This document shows positions 57,452 through 64,000 of a stretch of 64,000 nt of DNA, one piece after another (the first letter of the stretch is position 1; every line of letters begins with the position of its first letter). Source of the stretch: Wurfbainia villosa (taxonomy: Eukaryota; Streptophyta; Magnoliopsida; Zingiberales; Zingiberaceae); NCBI GenBank assembly GCA_025175895.1, contig CM046008.1, forward strand, positions 20,167,255-20,231,254, in the 5' to 3' direction. The translations under genes were made by a program, and so were the position numbers. The notes below the pieces were generated by a model. It saw only the letters and a list, made by a program, of their open reading frames with translations. It did no database searches and was not told where the DNA came from.

Positions 57452-59164
57452 AATGTGATTGTCATGAGAAAATTCAAGTTATGAGTACTTGTCCTGGAAA
57501 GTCCACATGGGACACGTGGCAATGGGAAAGTCCAAGTGGCACACTTGGCAATGGGAAAGTCCAAGTCATGGGTACTTGGCATGGAAAGTCCAAGCATGGG
57601 TCTTGGCAATAGGAAAGTCCAAATCTTGAGTACTTGGCAATGGAAAGTCCAAGTCATGGGTACTTGGCATGGAAAGTTTAAACTTGGGTACTTGGCATGG
57701 AAAGTCGAAGTGGGACACTTGGCAATGGGAAAGTCCAAGTCATGGGTACTTGGCATGGAAAGTCCAAACATGGGTCTTGGCAATGGGAAAGTCCAAGTCT
57801 TGAGTACTTGGCAATGGAAAGTCCAAGTCATGGGTACTTGGCATGGAAAGTCCAAGTGAGACACTTGGCAATGGGAAAGTCCAACATGGGTTGGCCTGGA
57901 AAGTTCATGCATGGGTCTTGGCAAAGGAAAGTCTAAGCTTGAGTCTTGACAAATGGAAAGTCCAACATGGGTTGGCAAGGAAAGTCCAAGGGTTGATATT
58001 GGCGGTGTAAAGTCCAAGCGGGAGTCTTGGCAGCATAAGTCCAATGGTTGACGGCGTAAAGTCCAAGCGGTAGTCTTGGCAGTGTAAGCCCAATGTGCCT
58101 TGGCGGTATAGACCAGCTTAGCATGACAATAGCTGATGGAAGCACCTGAAGGCTAGATATGGATGAACAAGTCATGGATGACTTGGAGGGATCTGATAGG
58201 CGTGAGGCTGAGGGTGGTCTAGCAAGTATGAGGGCATCATACTTAGGGTTAAACCTCATGATTGAGGTTATTAGTCGACTGGGGATTTGGACCAGTCATT
58301 TGGTCAAGTGACTTGACACTTGGCAGTTGAGTTGACTCTTTGCAGTCGATTGGGATTATGACCAGTCGAACTGATTAGAGTCAGTCCGACTATAGGAAAT
58401 GGCTTGACAGTCGACTGCCAGAATTGGGCAATCGATTGACATGGATGTCAGTCGACTGCTGGTCGGGGTTGGGGGAGCAGAATGCTCGGTAGCTGACTAG
58501 TCAATCTGCTACGACCCTGGCAGTCGATTTCTGGGTAATGGCAGTCGACTGCCAGTGTATCTGTTGGCTTGGATGCCGACATGGATTAAGTCTATTGTGA
58601 GACAACGGTACTATTGGCAGTCGACTGGGGCCTTATGGTAGTCGACTGCTAGGTGAGAATCCAGCTTGAATGCAGGTTATAAAAGCAGCTCGTGGAGGAG
58701 GATTTGGTAGTGATTTCTTGGGCGATTTTGAGGCGATTTGTTGGTGCAAATCATGGTCTTCAAGCTCAGTTCAAGCAATCAAACAAGCAAGCATCCAAAG
58801 CGCATTTGTAAAGTTTTCTTTACGTTTTTTGTGTATTTCACTTGTAATTTCTTGTATTTATTTTGTATTACTTTTGTAATCCTTGTACAAGGTTTCTCTG
58901 TCTTCGACTTATTGTCTTGAAGGAGTTTATTTGATTATTAATGGTGTTTGGCATTGCTAGGGCTCATTCGAGCCCAACTCGTGGAGTAGGAACCTTGAGG
59001 TTCCGAACCATGTTATATCTTGCGTATTGTGCTCATGTTGTGCATTTGTTTTTGTTATTATATATTCCGCTGCGTATAACAAGTTTTGTAGCAAGCACGA
59101 TCGAATTCCATCAAGCAACGAACTCGCTATTCACCCCCCTCTAGCGGTCATCAACGTTCATACA
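57452..59164 (+). repeat. B-III 5' LTR, main part
   Basis: Hairpin array 57470-58100, conserved block 58110-58260, palindrome cluster 58270-58660, TATA box at 58678, then U5 with AAAGTTTTCTTTACG and the C-tract CACCCCCCTCTAGCG, ending CATACA at 59164. Confidence 0.85.
58678..58685 (+). promoter_or_regulatory. TATA box of the B LTR
   Basis: TATAAAAG in GCAGGTTATAAAAGCAGC, about 480 bp before the LTR end and just downstream of the palindrome cluster. Confidence 0.65.
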
Positions 59165-59166
59165 AT

Positions 59167-59177
59167 TGGTATCAGAG
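59167..59177 (+). promoter_or_regulatory. Primer binding site of B-III
   Basis: TGGTATCAGAG two bases after the LTR end, initiator tRNA-Met type. Confidence 0.85.
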
Positions 59178-59230
59178 TTAGGAGCACTTCATCGGCTTCA
59201 CATCCAAGGGAGCATGCTAGAGGGAAGAAG

Positions 59231-60829
59231 ATGGAGTTTGAAGAAAAATTGGGATGGGATATCAACACCCCAATTCCATACACCTTCTATGGACAAGAAG
59301 GGTTCGAGCAATGGAAAGCACGAATGGAGAATTTCTTCATGATGGACTTCGAAGATTGGATCATCCTAATAAAGGGATTCGAAGTTCCAAGGGGTCCAAA
59401 AGGTGGATACCTCAAGAAGAAGAAATGGACCGAAGAGCAAGTCCAAGCCTTCGAAAGAAATGATAAGGTAATGCAATTAATATTAAATTCAATACCTAAC
59501 GATATTGTGTCTAGGTTAGGTGAATTTCAAGATGCCAAGGAGCTATGGGATAGATTGGCCAAACTCCATCAAGAACCATCCATGGCTCAAGTATAAAGGG
59601 AGCACAAAGAGGAGTGTTCATCCTCACAAGGAAGTGAGGATTCAAAAGTTGAGAAGGAGTCAACATCCGAATCAGTGGAAGAGAAAGAAGTGGAAGAAGC
59701 CTCCACCTCTAGGATTGAGGGGGAGGAGAGATCACCTTCCATGCCGGAGCAAGAATAAGAGTCTTCAATATCCGGAAGAATTGAAGACGTCCAAAATTCC
59801 ACCACCACCCTAGGTAACTCGAGCATTTCATTTAAAAATAAATCGTAGCATATGCTTTGAGTGTAGGGAACTCGGGCACTATAAGATCAAGTGCCCTAAA
59901 AAGGTCAAGAAGATGACACAAGTCATGCCAAAGACTAAGGAAACTAGTGCCTAAAGACAAAGGAGCAAGGAGCATGTCATTTGCTTCAAATGTCATCAAA
60001 AGGGGCACTATAGAAGCCAATGTCCTAGGAGAAAAGAAGGAGCATCAAATGTAGGGGGAGCTTCTAAAGCAAACCCTAAGGTAAAATTTAGTAATGCACC
60101 TTCTAAGTTTAATGTTAAAAAGCATGTATTTAATTCCCTTGCTATTGTTCATGAAAAGCATGCTAGTAACAATAATAAGTATTTTTGCTTAGGTGCTAAG
60201 AGTTGTAATTTTAGAACTAAGGAGAAATTTGAGACTAATGTCCCAAAAACAATCCTATCTAGGGAGTGTATTAGGAAGGTAGAGGACCACCTAGGCATTA
60301 ATCCCAAAACCATAGACAAATGCCTAGGAAGTCTCATTCCCAAAAGATTAATGAAAAATATAAATCGGGAAGATTAGAGTTAGAGAACCAAGTCTTGAGG
60401 TCAAGACTTGAAAAACTTGAAAAGACCCTTGCAAGGATGCAAAATTCAATTAAAGGGTCAAATTGTCAAAATCTAGGGTGTAAGAGACAAGAACCATCTA
60501 GGAGGCAAGGTTTGGGTCACAAACCTAAGTCCAAGGAGACCTATCATAGTGTTCCATTCGATTATGGAACACAACCTAGGTCTAGGAGAGCCAAGGTCAC
60601 TAGGGAAGTCATCCCTAAAGTTGACCATGGCAAGTGCCTAGTGGTTAAGGTTTCAAGGAAACCTAAGGAAGCCACTAAGAAGGTTACAAGGGGAGTCACC
60701 CCTAGAGTTAACCTAGGCAAGACCATAATGGCCAAGGCTACCAAGACTAGGAGGGTCATTAGGAGGGTATCTAGGGAGGTCATCCCTAAGGAATACCTAG
60801 TAAACCCAAGGAGCTCCAATAGGTTTTAG
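59231..60829 (+). pseudogene. gag: B gag of B-III, several stops
   Basis: ATG at 59231 opens 121 intact codons of the UBN2-like domain (WDINTPIPYTFYGQEGF, QWKARMENFFMMDFEDW, SIPNDIVSRLGEFQDAKEL, WDRLAKLHQE), then TAA at 59594. Read in shifted frames beyond it: acidic linker, zinc knuckles CFECRELGHYKIKC (about 59855) and CFKCHQKGHYRSQC (about 59985), both with all ligands. The last open part, 60320-60829, has the coiled coil (LELENQVLRSRLEKLEK) and basic C-terminus, ending NPRSSNRF. It shows that the Cys-to-Ser changes in the 20634-22316 copy are not family-wide. Confidence 0.8.
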
Positions 60830-62668
60830 GTTACTAGGAGCATGATCAACTCACGCTAGATGGGTTAGGATGTGCCAACCTTGAATGGATAGGTAGTTAA
60901 CCTAACCTTGGTAAAGGTGACACTTTAAGTTATTTTCAAGGTTATGGGTATCTTTGAAATAGGTTTGATTATATCCTAAAGGATTTTAGGATGTGCCAAT
61001 ATCATTTAAGAAGTTTGAAAAACTAATTAAATTGGCACAAGTTAGGTCTTAGAGTCATGGTGTGCCATTTTGAGTTTTTGACACACTTGGGGGATAAGTG
61101 ATTATATGGAAAAATGAACTTAATAATAACAAATGGCAATTAATACTAAAATTTAGGTATTATTATACCTTTATATTTTATTTGTCATGTCTTGATTTTC
61201 ATATGCCATGTTATGACATCATATTTATTTTTATCATATAATATGTCATGATCATGCTTAGGTTTTTGTTTTTATGTCATGTGTACTTAGATTTAATCAT
61301 ATGCCATGACATCATGATTATTGACAATGCTTATTTATGTTATCATTTATGCCATGATCATTCATGCTTTAAGTAAAATTGATTTAAGGACAATTGACAT
61401 GACTTAAAGTCCCATGTATATGGGAATCAAGTAGTGTTGCCCTAGAAAATGCATGAGGACTTAGATTAGGATGAACAAAACCCACATCTCACATCACATT
61501 GACATGTGTGTGTATTGATACACCCTAGACACATGTGAGATTCTAGGAAATGAGTTAAGTTCAAGGTACATAGTTCTTGTATCTAGATGAACTCAAACTC
61601 ATCTAATACCATGGTGGATCATGGGGAAAGCTAATGTGCAAGTCATGTGCATTGAGCCCATTGATCATCATCCAATATAGTTTTTCAAAAACATTTTAAA
61701 ATCATTTTAGAAAATCTTGGTGAAGTCTATCTTATGATAGCAATCACCATTGAGAGAGTTGATACAAAGTAAGGCCAAAACATTGAACTTTTCAATGGTT
61801 TTGAACTTTATCAATATCATTATTTTATGGGTATTTTATTTTGGGTATTTTAAAACTGGGTGCATAGTTTTGAACTTTTCAAGTCTATCTGAAAACTGAA
61901 TTTTTGCATTTGTAGAAATCAGTCGACTGTCGCTTATTGCAGTCGACTGGCGTCAAGGGAAGTCAATTGCTGACTGTTAGAGTCGACTGCCAGGCTTGAT
62001 TTTGGATAAACAAGGTTTGTTTAACCTGATTTCAGCTATGTTAGACTACCCTAACTGCTCATAACCCTAGGATATGCTTTGAAAAATATTGGAAAGGGTG
62101 AAAATCCATTGGATATGGATTAGGAGAGTTGTTTGGGTGTGTATCAAGTTTAAGGTGTATGAAAGTTCAAGGTTGAACTTTTGACCTTAATTTTGATAGT
62201 TTAGTGTTCCTATAGGCTTAGGGACTCTCCAAGGACATTGTTGGTGTAATGGTCAAGGGGGAGCAAGCCTTTAGAAGGAGGTTATCCGTCATGGGATGAT
62301 GGATGTGTTCTTCCTCATGAGGGGGAGAATTTTGAAGAAATGAGAATGTGAGATGCCCAATTGGAAAAATTGGGAGAGTTTGAGGATTGCCTCTCTTTAG
62401 TGATATGAGACTTATCACTAGGAAGAGTGAAGACATCCTAGGTGTTTTTGGACCAAGGGAGAGATTGTAAGATCTCATTAGGATATGAGACATTGACACC
62501 CTTGGGGAGAACCTTTTTGATGTATGTCAAAAGGGAGAGAAGTTATGGGAGAATTGATGGATGAATTTGGGAATTACAAATTTTGGAGAATTGGTAAGGA
62601 GAATTGAGTTAGGTGGCCTAACTCAAAGGTGTTTATGGTTTTTTGTCAAACATCAAAAAGGGGGAGAT
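60830..62668 (+). other. Non-coding tail and PPT of B-III
   Basis: 1839 bp without ORFs, collinear with the other tails. LTR-edge look-alike TGTTGGTGTAAT at 62239-62250, repeated GGGGGAG motifs, and the functional PPT AAAAAGGGGGAGAT at 62655-62668. Confidence 0.75.
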
Positions 62669-62796
62669 TGTTGGTGCAATCGGCCCAGGTCATGATTGAC
62701 CAGACTCGAGTTTGACTTGAGCGGTATTTTGATATTTGACAAAATATATGACAATGTTATTGTCATGGGAAAGTCCAAGTCATGAGTACTTGGCCT
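62669..62796 (+). repeat. 3' LTR of B-III, first 128 bp
   Basis: TGTTGGTGCAATCGGCCC start right after the PPT; same sequence as the start of the 5' LTR. Cut at 62797 by another B LTR. Confidence 0.8.
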
Positions 62797-64000
62797 TGTT
62801 AGGACCTGTGCGCCCGCTAGAGGGGGGTGAATAGCGTCGTGCTATTCGTCGATGGAAATCGTTCACGTTGCTTGTCTACAATCTTGTTAGTACACAGCGG
62901 AATAAACAATTACAAATACAAATACAAGATACAATCACAACATGCACGATATAACGTGGTTCGGAACCGAATGGTTCATACTCCATGGATTGGGTTCGTA
63001 CGAACCCTAGCGTTTGCACAAACACCACTAAGCAATAAATTCCTTCTCGACAACACGTCGGAGGTGGAGAAACCTCTTACAAGTGATTACAATAAGTAAT
63101 GCAAAGTAAACAAGCAAATACAAGTGAAAATGTAAAGAACACATTACAAACTAGGGTTTTGAGCGCTTGCTTGTCGGTTGCTTGGATGAGCTTGAAGGAC
63201 CCTGAAATGCACCTGTAAATCGCCTTCAAATTGCCTCGCCAAAGCTCCCAAAGAACCAATATCAAAATTCTCCACGAGCTCCTCTTTTAACCACTGACGG
63301 ATTTGGATTTCCACAGCGATCGGCCATAAGACCCTAGTCATTGCCAACATGGCTCAATCCATCTGAAAAAGTTCCAGCAGGACTCTCAATGTTGGGATCG
63401 CCAACATTGGCGGTCGACTACAACCGTAATCGATTGCCCGATTAGCTACGCGAGCATTCTAGCGCTTGCGACTCAACTAGCGATCATTGTCATCTATGGC
63501 GCGATTGGCCACGGCCAATCAACTACTCCAATTAGCGATCATTGCTAGCGATCAATCGCTTCCAATGAGCGCTTGATCGCCAAGGCAATTTCGATCCTAA
63601 ATGGCGATCGAGCTCTAGTCAACTCACGGCAATGGCCATAATGTGAGGTTTTAACCCAAGTATAGTGTCCTCATACTTGCTAGACCACCCTTAGCCTAGA
63701 CCTAAGCCTTCTAGCCACCTCCATCAGCCTCACGCCTCTCGGATCCCTCCAAGTCATCCATGACTTGTTCATCCATCGTGCTAGCCTTCAGGTGCTTCCA
63801 TCGGCTATGTCATGCTAACGGTGTCTACACCGCCAAGGCACATTGGACTTACGCTGCCAAGACTCTGCTTGGACTTTACGCCGCCAACCATTGGACTTAT
63901 GCTGCCAAGACTCCACCCTTGGACTTTACGCCGCCAATATCAAACCCCTTGGACTTCTCAAATGCCAAGACTCAAGCTTGGACTTTCCCTTGCCAACCCA
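62797..64000 (-). mobile_element. Family B LTR (or element) in the B-III 3' LTR, cut by window end
   Basis: Starts TGTTAGGACCTGTGCGCCC, GCTAGAGGGGGGTGAATAG, and continues with the usual B LTR blocks into the hairpin array at 63830-64000. Opposite orientation to its host. Its palindrome region (63300-63640) is highly diverged, with GCGATC-type words replacing many CAGTCGACTG copies. Confidence 0.75.

Larger units (their letters stand above)
55874..64000 (+). mobile_element. Family B element B-III with both LTRs, running past the window end
   Basis: 5' LTR 55874-59164 (interrupted by a solo LTR at 55963-57451), PBS 59167, gag 59231-60829, tail 60830-62668, PPT, 3' LTR from 62669, itself interrupted at 62797. 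Net 5' LTR length is about 1.8 kb. It is inserted in the 3' LTR of B-II. Its layout repeats B-I in the opposite orientation and again lacks pol. Confidence 0.8.

Overview
This is nuclear DNA from a flowering plant with a large, repeat-rich genome. The evidence is stacked LTR retrotransposons primed by initiator tRNA-Met, plant-type Au-like SINEs, RTE-clade LINEs, a BED-finger hAT transposon, a plant TRIM, and one host gene with GT/AG introns. The species cannot be told from the sequence; a monocot is possible but only a guess. I see no prokaryotic genes and no rRNA or tRNA genes.

Layout. 1-5812: minus-strand hAT element, cut by the window start, with a full-length RTE LINE (18-bp target duplication) and two SINEs inside it. 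5813-10660: gene territory holding the last two exons of a MYG1/UPF0160-like gene. 10690-16784: broken RTE LINE, then a TGTCACG-type long LTR (D'), which holds a solo Copia LTR (family A), which holds a solo LTR of family B. 16785-24246: stacked B LTRs and a gag-only B element with the longest retroelement ORF (560 aa). 24247-36986: Copia element A1, carrying a complete 718-bp TRIM and a 3.4-kb solo LTR (D) full of tandem repeats. 36992-41924: B remnants and a truncated element of family C. 41925-48745: second Copia element A2, 3' truncated. 48750-50671: B LTR remnant, an unrecognised exon-like patch and a C-like LTR. 50672-64000: B elements nested in B elements, running off the window.

The most unusual component is family B (with its relative C). 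It has long LTRs, a PBS, a Copia-type gag (UBN2-like domain, two zinc knuckles, coiled coil) and a non-coding tail of nearly constant length (about 1.82-1.88 kb in four copies) where pol should be. This is the layout of TR-GAG non-autonomous elements, which would depend on another element's polymerase. B LTRs carry arrays of small hairpins (CTTGG..CCAAG) and of the palindrome CAGTCGACTG, and have repeatedly inserted into other B LTRs. Family A supplies complete but mutated Copia pol genes; whether it is B's partner cannot be decided here.

Nearly all retroelement genes are broken. The only plausible host gene is the MYG1-like 3' end. LTR boundaries are supported by TG..CA ends, PBS/PPT position and target duplications where stated; family letters are local labels.
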